Shown here: positions 46,106-54,013 of the stretch, in pieces | How positions within the stretch are numbered: position 1 is the stretch's first letter | How the letters are laid out: each line of letters begins with the position of its first letter | Notes under the pieces: generated by a model | Seen by the model: only the letters and a program-made list of their open reading frames with translations | The model's database searches: none | Told to the model about the DNA's origin: nothing | Assembly: GCA_965203605.1 (NCBI GenBank) | Contig: OZ241902.1 | Span: 558,001 to 622,000 of the forward strand | Direction of reading: 5' to 3' | Length of the DNA: 64,000 bases | From: JAPOUP01 sp965203605 | GTDB taxonomy: Bacteria > Pseudomonadota > Alphaproteobacteria > Rhodobacterales > Rhodobacteraceae | Program-made: the position numbers and the translations under genes

Positions 46106-47155
46106 ATGGCTGAAATCCAGCTTCGCAACGTCGGCAAACGATGGGGTTCCTTCGTCGGAGTTGACAGTTTCGACCTAACGGTCGCCGATCAGGAATTCCT
46201 CGTTCTGTTGGGGCCGTCGGGCTGTGGGAAGACCACAACGATGCGCATGATCGCCGGTCTGGAAGACGTGACCGACGGGCAGATCCTGATCGATGGGAAG
46301 ATCGTGAACGATCTGGAGCCCAAGGACCGTGATGTGGCGATGGTGTTCCAGAGCTACGCGCTCTACCCGAATATGAATGTCTACGAGAATATCCGGTTTC
46401 CCTTAAGGGTGCGCGGCATCGACTCGTCGACGCACAGGGAACGGGTGCTGCGCGCTGCCGACATGGTTGAACTTCGTGAATTCATGCACCGCAAGCCGGC
46501 GGAGCTCTCGGGAGGCCAGCGCCAGCGGGTCGCACTTGCCAGAGCGATCGTTCGCGAACCGAATGTGTTCCTGATGGATGAGCCGCTGTCAAACCTTGAT
46601 GCAAAACTGCGGGTCTCGACTCGAGCACAGATCAAGAATCTCAGTCATGAGCTGAAGGTGACGACGATCTATGTGACCCATGACCAGATTGAGGCGATGA
46701 CGCTTGCCGACCGCGTGGTCGTGATGAAGCAGGGCGTCGTGCAGCAGGTCGGCACGCCCACCGAGATATACGACACTCCCGAGAACACCTTTGTCGCGGG
46801 GTTCATTGGCTCACCGGCGATGAACCTGATGGAAGGCAATCTGTCGGGCGGCGTTTTCGAAGCTGAGGGCATTCGTGTCGAGGCACTTAAGGGCCCCGAT
46901 GGCCCGGTAACGCTGGGATGTCGCGCTGAAGACGCACATATAACGGACGCTGGCGGTCAGATCACCGCACCGGTCTATACGATGGAGATGCTCGGCGATG
47001 CGACCATGGTCACGGTCCGCGCAGGTGGCACCTTGGTCAGTGTGAAGGCGCACAAGGACTACCGAGCGGAGATCGGTGATCAGGTGGCGATCTCGATTCC
47101 GGGCCGAAGTTGCCACATTTTTGATACGCGGACCGGAGCGCGAATCGGGGAATGA
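46106..47155 (+). CDS. ABC transporter ATP-binding protein, MalK/UgpC type, without adjacent permeases
   Basis: A 349-residue ATPase: Walker A GPSGCGKT at 36-43, Q-loop in FQSYALYPNM, signature LSGGQ at 134-138, Walker B VFLMDEP at 154-160, and a C-terminal TOBE/regulatory domain from about 240. This subclass energises carbohydrate, polyol and glycerol-phosphate importers. Its membrane subunits and binding protein are missing from the window, so it must serve transporters encoded elsewhere. First gene after the 46011 palindrome; GGGAG precedes the ATG. Confidence 0.92.
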   Translation: MAEIQLRNVGKRWGSFVGVDSFDLTVADQEFLVLLGPSGCGKTTTMRMIAGLEDVTDGQILIDGKIVNDLEPKDRDVAMVFQSYALYPNMNVYENIRFPLRVRGIDSSTHRERVLRAADMVELREFMHRKPAELSGGQRQRVALARAIVREPNVFLMDEPLSNLDAKLRVSTRAQIKNLSHELKVTTIYVTHDQIEAMTLADRVVVMKQGVVQQVGTPTEIYDTPENTFVAGFIGSPAMNLMEGNLSGGVFEAEGIRVEALKGPDGPVTLGCRAEDAHITDAGGQITAPVYTMEMLGDATMVTVRAGGTLVSVKAHKDYRAEIGDQVAISIPGRSCHIFDTRTGARIGE

Positions 47156-47426
47156 ACTCAGGATGCGGGTCCTGGAAGCGGCTTTGGGGCCCAGATATCG
47201 GGTGGCGGCCGATAGGGCAGGTCCGGCAGATTGAACAGGGAGGCTGGATTGTCTCTGGAATGCGCGTCGTTGGTCGATGCGACGGCCTATGTGGTCACGG
47301 TCCGTAGCTGGGGGATCGTTCGTTGTCGTTCTATTCGTGCAAGGGATCGAAGACCGTGACCGGAAGCGCATTGTCGACGGTCGGATCCGGTCCTCCCAGA
47401 TCCGATGGGAATCCGAGGGGCGGCAT

Positions 47427-47960
47427 ATGAAAGGATCGCGACCTGAACAGGCAGCCCTTACACGGAACACCGATATGGCCAGGACGGAGGAAACCAGGGC
47501 GGTCATCGAAGCCATGGTTGACGGCCTTAACGATCATCGCATTGATGACATCGGCGAGTTCTTCGCCGAAGGCTTCAGATGGATTGGAAATCAGGGTTGT
47601 GGAACCAAACACGGGCTTCGCGAGTTCCAGAACAACTGGCAGCGCCCCTTCCAGGCCGCGTTTTCCGACAAGGTCTGCATCGACGAAGGGCGGCTGTTCA
47701 TGGGCGAATGGGCAGCGGCGTTCGGTCGCCAGGAAGCAACCCATAGCGGTGAATTCCTGGGAATAGAGCCCACGGGAAAGCGAGTCGAGATCCGCTACAT
47801 GGATTTCTGGAAGGTGAAGGACGGCAAGATCGTTGACAACTGGGTCAGCGTTGATTTTGCCCATGTTGCGGCGCAACTGGGCGTTGACCTGTTCCGGGGG
47901 CACGGATGGGAAGCGTTTGACCGAGGGGAGCGGGAGCCACCGCAGCCTGATCGCACATGA
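47427..47960 (+). CDS. SnoaL-like protein 1 (NTF2 fold)
   Basis: A 177-residue protein with an NTF2-like domain: IDDIGEFFAEGFRWIG, then the conserved beta core GEFLGIEPTGKRVEIRYMDFWKVKDGKIVDNWVSVD. This matches SnoaL-like cyclases or ester cyclases, where Asp/His residues in the cone-shaped pocket act on small polar substrates. Start at ATG 47427 with a GAGGGG site; the frame is open to 47277. It ends 18 bp before the dehydrogenase gene. Two larger SnoaL-like genes follow in the same operon. Confidence 0.8.
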   Translation: MKGSRPEQAALTRNTDMARTEETRAVIEAMVDGLNDHRIDDIGEFFAEGFRWIGNQGCGTKHGLREFQNNWQRPFQAAFSDKVCIDEGRLFMGEWAAAFGRQEATHSGEFLGIEPTGKRVEIRYMDFWKVKDGKIVDNWVSVDFAHVAAQLGVDLFRGHGWEAFDRGEREPPQPDRT

Positions 47961-47978
47961 ACACAGAGGGCACGGAAT

Positions 47979-49325
47979 ATGGCCATTGAATACCTCAAGC
48001 GTGGAAGGTCTGAAGCTGACAGAGCGCAGGACGACGCAAGGATACGCGTTTCTGTTGAAGAGACGCTGATGGACGTCGAAAGACGTGGTGATGCGGCGGT
48101 GCGTGAGCTTTCCGAACGTTTCGACGGCTATTCCCCTGAGTCCTTTCGGTTAAGTCGGGAAGAGGTCGACGCTCTCATCGCCGAGTTGACCCCTCGTGAA
48201 CTCGCGGACATTGAATTCGCGCAGAAGCAGGTGCGTCGGTTCGCTGAAGCCCAGCGCGCGTCCATGACCGACATTGAGGTTGAGACGCTTCCCGGCGTGA
48301 TCCTTGGGCACAGGAACATCCCGGTTAGGTCGGTCGGCTGCTACGTGCCCGGTGGAAAGTTCCCGATGGTGGCTTCCGCCCACATGTCTGTGGCCACGGC
48401 CTCTGTCGCGGGCGTTCCGCGTATCATCGCCTGTACACCTCCTTTCAAAGGCCGCCCCAATCCCGGGGTGATCGCCGCGATGCATATGGGCGGAGCGCAT
48501 GAGATCTATGTCCTCGGTGGAATTCAGGCAATCGGCGCCATGGCGCTCGGAACCGAGTCGATAGACCCGGTTCATATGCTCGTCGGCCCCGGAAACGCAT
48601 TTGTCGCCGAGGCGAAGCGACAGCTCTTTGGGCGGGTTGGGATTGATCTGTTCGCCGGGCCAACCGAAACAATGGTGATCGCCGACGAGACGGTGGACGC
48701 GGAAATCTGTGCGACCGATCTGCTTGGTCAGGCGGAACACGGCTATAACTCTCCTGCGACCCTCGTGACCAACTCGCGAAGGCTTGCGGAGGGAACGATG
48801 GACGAGGTCGCGCGGATTCTCGAAATTCTTCCCACCGCCGAAACGGCTGGAGCCAGTTGGCGGGACTATGGTGAAGTGATCCTGTGCGACACCTATGATG
48901 AGATGCTTGAGGCTGCGGACGGGATCGCATCTGAACATGTGCAGGTCATGACAGACCGTGATGACTGGTTTCTGGAACGGATGACCTGTTACGGAGCGCT
49001 GTTCCTGGGGCCGCGCACGAATGTGGCCAACGGCGACAAAGTGATCGGCACCAATCATACACTGCCGACCAGGAAGGCGGGTCGCTATACAGGCGGTCTG
49101 TGGGTGGGAAAGTTCCTGAAGACGCATAGCTACCAGAAGATACTGACCGACAGCGCAGCATCCATGATCGGGCAATATGGCTCGAGGCTCTGCATCCTGG
49201 AGGGCTTTGTCGGACATGCCGAGCAATGCAACGTTCGGGTCCGGCGCTACGGTGGCGTCAACGTCCCCTATGGTGAACCCGCTCCGTTCCGGGGCCTTGC
49301 CGACGAAGTGACGGGTGAGGGGTAG
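47979..49325 (+). CDS. HpsN-like relative of histidinol dehydrogenase
   Basis: A 448-residue NAD-dependent dehydrogenase of the HisD superfamily. HisD hallmarks are present (VGCYVPGGKFPMVASAHM, GPGNAFVAEAKRQLFG, DLFAGPTETMVIAD, QAEHG, SEHVQVMT, GTNHTLPT). The blocks WRDYGEVILC, MTCYGALFLG and RYTGGLWVGKFLKT are those of sulfopropanediol 3-dehydrogenase (HpsN) rather than of true HisD, and no his gene is nearby. It likely oxidises a primary alcohol through the aldehyde to an acid in two steps. The substrate is unproven. Its stop lies next to the start of the next gene. Confidence 0.85.
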   Translation: MAIEYLKRGRSEADRAQDDARIRVSVEETLMDVERRGDAAVRELSERFDGYSPESFRLSREEVDALIAELTPRELADIEFAQKQVRRFAEAQRASMTDIEVETLPGVILGHRNIPVRSVGCYVPGGKFPMVASAHMSVATASVAGVPRIIACTPPFKGRPNPGVIAAMHMGGAHEIYVLGGIQAIGAMALGTESIDPVHMLVGPGNAFVAEAKRQLFGRVGIDLFAGPTETMVIADETVDAEICATDLLGQAEHGYNSPATLVTNSRRLAEGTMDEVARILEILPTAETAGASWRDYGEVILCDTYDEMLEAADGIASEHVQVMTDRDDWFLERMTCYGALFLGPRTNVANGDKVIGTNHTLPTRKAGRYTGGLWVGKFLKTHSYQKILTDSAASMIGQYGSRLCILEGFVGHAEQCNVRVRRYGGVNVPYGEPAPFRGLADEVTGEG

Positions 49326-50383
49326 TGGCTGCTGGGGACCGCCATACCCGCAACAAGGAACTGCTCGTGCCGATTCGGGCGGCGATGCATGACTTCAGCG
49401 AGCGAAGCGTGAGACGGGCTCTTGACTTGGCTTCGTCATCGGATGCGGTGTTCAGGCTGTGCCATCCATTCGGCGACAGCACGGGCTCGGATGCGTATTA
49501 CGCGTCCGCCTACAGCGACCTGCTTGAAGCGTGGCCGGATCTGGAGCGCCGGGACTGGATTGTGGTTGCGGGTACGGACGACGGTGAATCGGACTGGGTC
49601 GGCTGCGGTGGATACTATACGGGCGTCTTCATCGGCCCCTGGCTCGACATTCCGCCGACCGGGCATCAGGTGGCGATGCGGTTCCATGAGTTCTATCGGA
49701 TCGTCGACGGAAGGATCGTCGAGATGCAGGCTCTGTGGGACATTCCCGAAGTGATGATGCAGGCGGGCGCATGGCCAATGGCGCCAAGTCTCGGGCGTGA
49801 ATGGCATGTTCCCGGACCCGCAACGCAGGATGGAATCGTCGCGGGGCCACATGCTTCGCGAAAGGGAGCGGCGACCTGCGCCCGCGTTGTGGAAATGTTG
49901 GAACATATGAAGCGCCATCCGGGCGAGGGCGGACCCGAGGCGATGGAACTGGAGCGTTTCTGGCATCCGAGGATGAACTGGTACGGGCCTGCGGGAATAG
50001 GAACAGGTCGGGGGATCCAAGGGTTCCGGCACTGGCACCAGATTCCGTTCCTAAATGCCATGCCGGACCGCGGTCAACATTCGGATGAGGTGGTGTTTCA
50101 CTTCTTTGGTGACGGTGATTACGCTGCCGTCACTGGTTGGCCCAACATGATTCTGACCCTGACCGGCGATGGATGGATGGGCATCGCTCCAAGCTGTCGG
50201 CGCGTCACCATGCGCAGCCTTGATTTCTGGCGGCTCGAAGGCGACCTGATTCGCGAGAACTGGGTGCTCGTCGACCTCCTTGACGTCCATTCCCAGTTGG
50301 GCGTCGACGTATTCGCACGCCTGCGCGAGTTCAACAAGGCTCGGAATCTAGGACAGATCCGCATTCCGGACGGTATGCGCTGA
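49325..50383 (+). CDS. SnoaL-like protein 2, tandem NTF2 domains
   Basis: A 352-residue protein with two NTF2-like halves. The first ends in GPWLDIPPTGHQVAMRFHEFYRIVDGRIVEMQALWDI, the second in GIAPSCRRVTMRSLDFWRLEGDLIRENWVLVDLLDVHSQLGVD. The repeated F(Y/W)R(I/L)xxGxI pattern is the SnoaL core. The GTG start overlaps the dehydrogenase stop and its own stop abuts the LacI start, so it is tightly coupled. Probably an isomerase, cyclase, dehydratase or hydrolase on the pathway substrate; the reaction is unknown. Confidence 0.75.
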   Translation: MAAGDRHTRNKELLVPIRAAMHDFSERSVRRALDLASSSDAVFRLCHPFGDSTGSDAYYASAYSDLLEAWPDLERRDWIVVAGTDDGESDWVGCGGYYTGVFIGPWLDIPPTGHQVAMRFHEFYRIVDGRIVEMQALWDIPEVMMQAGAWPMAPSLGREWHVPGPATQDGIVAGPHASRKGAATCARVVEMLEHMKRHPGEGGPEAMELERFWHPRMNWYGPAGIGTGRGIQGFRHWHQIPFLNAMPDRGQHSDEVVFHFFGDGDYAAVTGWPNMILTLTGDGWMGIAPSCRRVTMRSLDFWRLEGDLIRENWVLVDLLDVHSQLGVDVFARLREFNKARNLGQIRIPDGMR

Positions 50384-51426
50384 TGCAGGAGAAGGTGACA
50401 TCGCTGCAGGTGGCCGAACGGGCCGGAGTGTCTCAGTCAGCCGTCAGCCGGGTTTTCACCGCAGGCGCTTCCGTGTCGCAGAAAACTGTCGAAAAGGTGC
50501 GCCGTGCCGCCAAGGAACTCGGCTACCGTCCAAATTTTCTGGCTCGTGCAATGGCGTCGGGAAGGAGCCGGATCATAGGCCTCGTCGTCGCCTATCTCGA
50601 AAACTATTTCTATCCGGAAGCGCTGGAGAAGCTGTCAAACGCACTTCAGGAGAACGGCTACCATGTCCTGATTTTCATGGCGTCCCAGACCGCCGGCAAC
50701 ATCGACGATGTTCTGGAGGAAATCCTGGACTATCAGGTTGACGGCATCGTCATGGCTTCGGTTGCCATGTCATCTGACATTGCCTCTCGCTGCCAGGCAG
50801 CGGGTGTGCCCGTTGTATTGTTCAACCGCACTCAGGACGATGATGGCATTGCGGCCGTTACGTCCGACAATTTCGCAGGCGGTCGAACGGTGGCTGAATT
50901 TCTGCTGGCCGGAGGGCATGAGCGGATCGCATATGTCGCGGGTTGGGAAGGCGCTTCAACCCAGCGGGACCGGGAAGCCGGCTTCAACGCGGGCATGCGG
51001 CAGGCGGGACGGGAGGTCATCGCCCGTGCGGTGGGCGAGTTCCGAACCGACTATGCGCGCGAAGCCGCGCTTGAAATGTTCGGATCAGGCGCGGAAAGGC
51101 GCCCGGACGCCATCTTCGTCGCAAACGACCATATGGCCTTTGCCGTTATGGACGTCGTTCGTTTCGAACTCGGGCTTCAGGTCCCGCAGGATGTTTCAGT
51201 CGTCGGATTCGACGACGTTCCTCCAGCCAGCTGGCCCGCCTATGACCTGACCACGGTTCGTCAATGCGCTGATCTGATGGTCAGGGAGACTGTGGCTGCC
51301 CTGTTGGAGCTGATTGAGCGTCCGGCGTCCACCACTCCGCGCCGGGTTGCGGTCGAGGCACCGCTGGTTGTGCGCGGCTCAGCCCGGATTCCAGATGGCG
51401 CGCATTGGGAAAGGACATCGACATGA
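50383..51426 (+). CDS. LacI family transcriptional regulator
   Basis: A 347-residue repressor: N-terminal HTH VTSLQVAERAGVSQSAVSRVFTAGASVSQKTVEKVRRAAKELGYRPN with hinge helix NFLARAMASGRSR, then a periplasmic-binding-protein-like effector domain (IIGLVVAYLENYFYPEAL, GRTVAEFLLAGGHERIAYVAG, VSVVGFDDVPPASWPAYDLTTV). It should bind a sugar-like or small organic inducer. Its location inside the operon and the perfect palindrome at 46011 suggest control of the cluster. It overlaps the next gene by four bases (ATGA). Confidence 0.95.
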   Translation: MQEKVTSLQVAERAGVSQSAVSRVFTAGASVSQKTVEKVRRAAKELGYRPNFLARAMASGRSRIIGLVVAYLENYFYPEALEKLSNALQENGYHVLIFMASQTAGNIDDVLEEILDYQVDGIVMASVAMSSDIASRCQAAGVPVVLFNRTQDDDGIAAVTSDNFAGGRTVAEFLLAGGHERIAYVAGWEGASTQRDREAGFNAGMRQAGREVIARAVGEFRTDYAREAALEMFGSGAERRPDAIFVANDHMAFAVMDVVRFELGLQVPQDVSVVGFDDVPPASWPAYDLTTVRQCADLMVRETVAALLELIERPASTTPRRVAVEAPLVVRGSARIPDGAHWERTST

Positions 51427-52409
51427 AGGGTTTCGATCCGAAATTCCGCAGCTTTCCGGACTATATCATCGGGATCACCAAGGAGATCTGGGAAGACCGA
51501 GGCGTCGCCACGCTTCACGAATACTATTCCGAAGACATTGTGGTGAGGTCTCCGTCCGCCGTGGTGGTCGGTAACCGAAACGTCATCGGCGCAACACTTG
51601 CGACCCTGGCTGAGTTTCCGGACCGCCAACTTCTGGGCGAGGACGTGATCTGGTCAGGAACTCCGGAAGAGGGAATGCTCAGTTCACACCGGATCCTCTC
51701 GACAGCCTCCCATCTCGGAAACGGTTTATATGGCAAGGCGACGGGGACGAAACTGCAGTATCGGATCATCGCCGACTGCCATGCCGTTGGAAACCGAATC
51801 GACGATGAATGGCTCGTCCGGGATCAGGGTGCTGTCGTGCGTCAGCTAGGTCTGCAGCCGAAGGACTATGCCGCAGGTCTGATCGGTCGCGAAGGTGGAC
51901 CTGACGCATGTGTGAAGCCGCTGACTCCAGACACCACCATCAAGGGCCCGTACAAAGGATATGGTAACGACAATGAATGGGGTGAACGCTACGCTGACAT
52001 CCTGACCAGAATGATGGGCGCCGACATGGCGGTGGTCAATGCCGAGTATGACCGGGCGGTACAGACGGAGTATCCGGGTGGGGTCACGTACCATGGACGT
52101 GAGTCGGTTGACAGGTTCTGGCTGGGGTTGCGTGCCTCGTTTCCGAATGCGGAGTTCACCATCCATCACAGGATTGGACGTGACGATCCGATGATGCCGC
52201 CCCGCGCGGCAATCCGCTGGAGTCTTTGGGGAAGACACGATGGCTGGGGAGTCTTTGGACGGCCGAGCGATGCCCGTATCTATGTATTGGGCCTCAGCCA
52301 TGCGGAATTCGGGCCCTGGGGACTGCGCAGGGAATATACGCTGTTTGATGAGACCGCTATCTGGAAGCAGATCCTTATGGAGACCGGTACGGACTGGAGG
52401 ATGAATTGA
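51423..52409 (+). CDS. SnoaL-like protein 3, tandem NTF2 domains
   Basis: A 328-residue protein again built from two NTF2-like halves: EDRGVATLHEYYSEDIVVRSPSAVVVG opens the first, AVQTEYPGGVTYHGRESVDRFW and AIRWSLWGRHDGWGVFGRPS mark the second, with AEFGPWGLRREYTLFDETAIWKQIL at the end. It is not a close copy of SnoaL-like protein 2. ATG 51423 overlaps the LacI stop, and the stop overlaps the next start (TGATG). Role in the pathway unknown. Confidence 0.75.
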   Translation: MKGFDPKFRSFPDYIIGITKEIWEDRGVATLHEYYSEDIVVRSPSAVVVGNRNVIGATLATLAEFPDRQLLGEDVIWSGTPEEGMLSSHRILSTASHLGNGLYGKATGTKLQYRIIADCHAVGNRIDDEWLVRDQGAVVRQLGLQPKDYAAGLIGREGGPDACVKPLTPDTTIKGPYKGYGNDNEWGERYADILTRMMGADMAVVNAEYDRAVQTEYPGGVTYHGRESVDRFWLGLRASFPNAEFTIHHRIGRDDPMMPPRAAIRWSLWGRHDGWGVFGRPSDARIYVLGLSHAEFGPWGLRREYTLFDETAIWKQILMETGTDWRMN

Positions 52410-52873
52410 TGGCGGCTTCTTTTGCCGATATCTACGTGACCCGCGACTTCAAAATTCCCGTGGAGGTACTGTTCGCTCACTGGACCAGTTCCGAGACCCG
52501 TCAACGCTGGGAGGCTGGACCGGACATAGGTATGCGCTACGAAGCGTTCGACACCCGTGAGGGTGGCAATGAGAAGGTCATCGTGACTCACGAAGGCAAA
52601 GAGGTCGGATTCATGTTGCGGCGCACTCTCAGGCTTGAGGCCGACTCGTTGCTTGTTACCGCCATAGAAGGGCACGTTGGCGGAAAGGTCACCTTTGCCA
52701 AGTGCGCGGTTATCCAGTTCGATGCCACCGCTACCGGAAGCAGACTGATGGGCCGGGTTCAGGTTGCTGATTTCACAGGCGTAAACGCGCAGAAGCGACA
52801 TGAGGCGGGCTGGCAATGGGTCCTCGAACGTTTCGCCGCTGACATTGCCGAGCATGGCCCGGTGCAGACCTGA
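52409..52873 (+). CDS. SRPBCC (AHSA1-like) domain protein
   Basis: A 154-residue START-like fold protein: FADIYVTRDFKIPVEVLFAHWTSSETRQRWE is the typical AHSA1 beginning, and HEAGWQWVLERFAADIAEH the closing helix. Such proteins bind small hydrophobic or polar ligands and some catalyse dehydrations or cyclisations. Start overlaps the previous stop. Role in the cluster unknown. Confidence 0.78.
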   Translation: MAASFADIYVTRDFKIPVEVLFAHWTSSETRQRWEAGPDIGMRYEAFDTREGGNEKVIVTHEGKEVGFMLRRTLRLEADSLLVTAIEGHVGGKVTFAKCAVIQFDATATGSRLMGRVQVADFTGVNAQKRHEAGWQWVLERFAADIAEHGPVQT

Positions 52874-52943
52874 GAGGGTTTGGCTGGAAATCTGACGGTG
52901 CAGGATCATATCTGCGCAGTCCTAGCAGGAAGGAAATGCCGAG

Positions 52944-53909
52944 ATGGCAACCAAAGGTCTCGAAAATCGAATAGTTCGATACGGTGAACTCAAGCCGTGC
53001 AGGACTGCATTCATCGATGCGCACACCCCGGGCAGCGACCAGAAGGAGAACTTTACCATCATTGGAGGTGGCGTAAGCGAAAGCCCGGACCAACACGTGC
53101 ATATCCGCGACACGCCTGGCTTCAACATAGGTGCCGCAGGCCAGCCGCCGAGATGCCGGAACTCACTTCATAGTCATAGGACCGCGGAGGTTTTCTTCGT
53201 GCTGAAGGGGCGCTGGCGGTTCTTCTGGGGTCGGTGGGGCACGTCCGGAGAGGTGGTGTTGGAAGAAGGCGACATAATCAATCTTCCAACCGGAATTTTC
53301 CGTGGTTTCGAGAACATCGGCACTGACTATGGCATGATTATGGCGATTCTCGGTGGCGACGATGCGGGCGGCGGGGTCATCTGGGCACCTCAGGTAATCG
53401 AGGATGCCCGGGATCATGGGTTGGTTCTTGGCGAAAACGGGGTGCTGTATGACACGCGCAATGGCGAGAGCCTTCCTGATGGGGTCGGCCCGATGCCGCC
53501 ACTGACCGAAGATCAACTCAAGGCGTATCCGGAAGTGCCGCCGGAGGGAATGATCCGGGGATACGTCGGACGCTATTGGGATCTGATTGGCCTTGCCCAT
53601 GGCAAACCCGCCAAGGTAATCGGTGAAGAAGCGGTACTGCGCGACCGGCCGGGCTTCGAGGTGGACATGCTGGCACGGGGGTCCGAGCCCGAGGAGATGG
53701 CTGCGCACGACCGGCACAGTGTGCTCATGCCGATGCGCGGCAACTGGAGGGTGCGTACCGAAAGCACTGAGGCGGTCCTCAACCCGGGGGACACCTGCCT
53801 GATCCAGCCGGGAGAGGCGCATGCACTGTCGCCGTCCATGACAGGCGAAGCCAGTCTGTACCGGATCACGGCAACCGATGATCCGGCGGGTCCGACCTGG
53901 CGAGGTTGA
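52944..53909 (+). CDS. Bicupin protein
   Basis: A 321-residue protein with two cupin barrels. The first keeps metal ligands in LHSHRTAEVFFVLKGRWRFFWG (His, His, Glu) followed by GDIINLPTGIFRGFEN; the second (AAHDRHSVLMPMRGNWRV, NPGDTCLIQPGEAHAL) has a partial ligand set. Architecture resembles gentisate/homogentisate-type dioxygenases and bicupin isomerases, but no aromatic-ring genes are nearby. A GGAAGG site precedes the ATG. Together with the following gene it ends the operon. Confidence 0.75.
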   Translation: MATKGLENRIVRYGELKPCRTAFIDAHTPGSDQKENFTIIGGGVSESPDQHVHIRDTPGFNIGAAGQPPRCRNSLHSHRTAEVFFVLKGRWRFFWGRWGTSGEVVLEEGDIINLPTGIFRGFENIGTDYGMIMAILGGDDAGGGVIWAPQVIEDARDHGLVLGENGVLYDTRNGESLPDGVGPMPPLTEDQLKAYPEVPPEGMIRGYVGRYWDLIGLAHGKPAKVIGEEAVLRDRPGFEVDMLARGSEPEEMAAHDRHSVLMPMRGNWRVRTESTEAVLNPGDTCLIQPGEAHALSPSMTGEASLYRITATDDPAGPTWRG

Positions 53910-54013
53910 CGTGTCGTCGGCGCGGGAGGTCCCGGAGTGCTGGCGTAGACGAAATGCCGGCCGGGTATCAGCATTCATTCCATGGGACAGGACAGACAGG
54001 AAGGGCATCGACA

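Noticed and set aside
48150..49226. 358-residue minus-strand frame
   Set aside because: It is antisense to the HpsN-like dehydrogenase; a mirror frame without motifs.
47979..49325. Calling this gene hisD
   Set aside because: No histidine-biosynthesis gene is near, and several sequence blocks match the sulfopropanediol-dehydrogenase branch rather than HisD.
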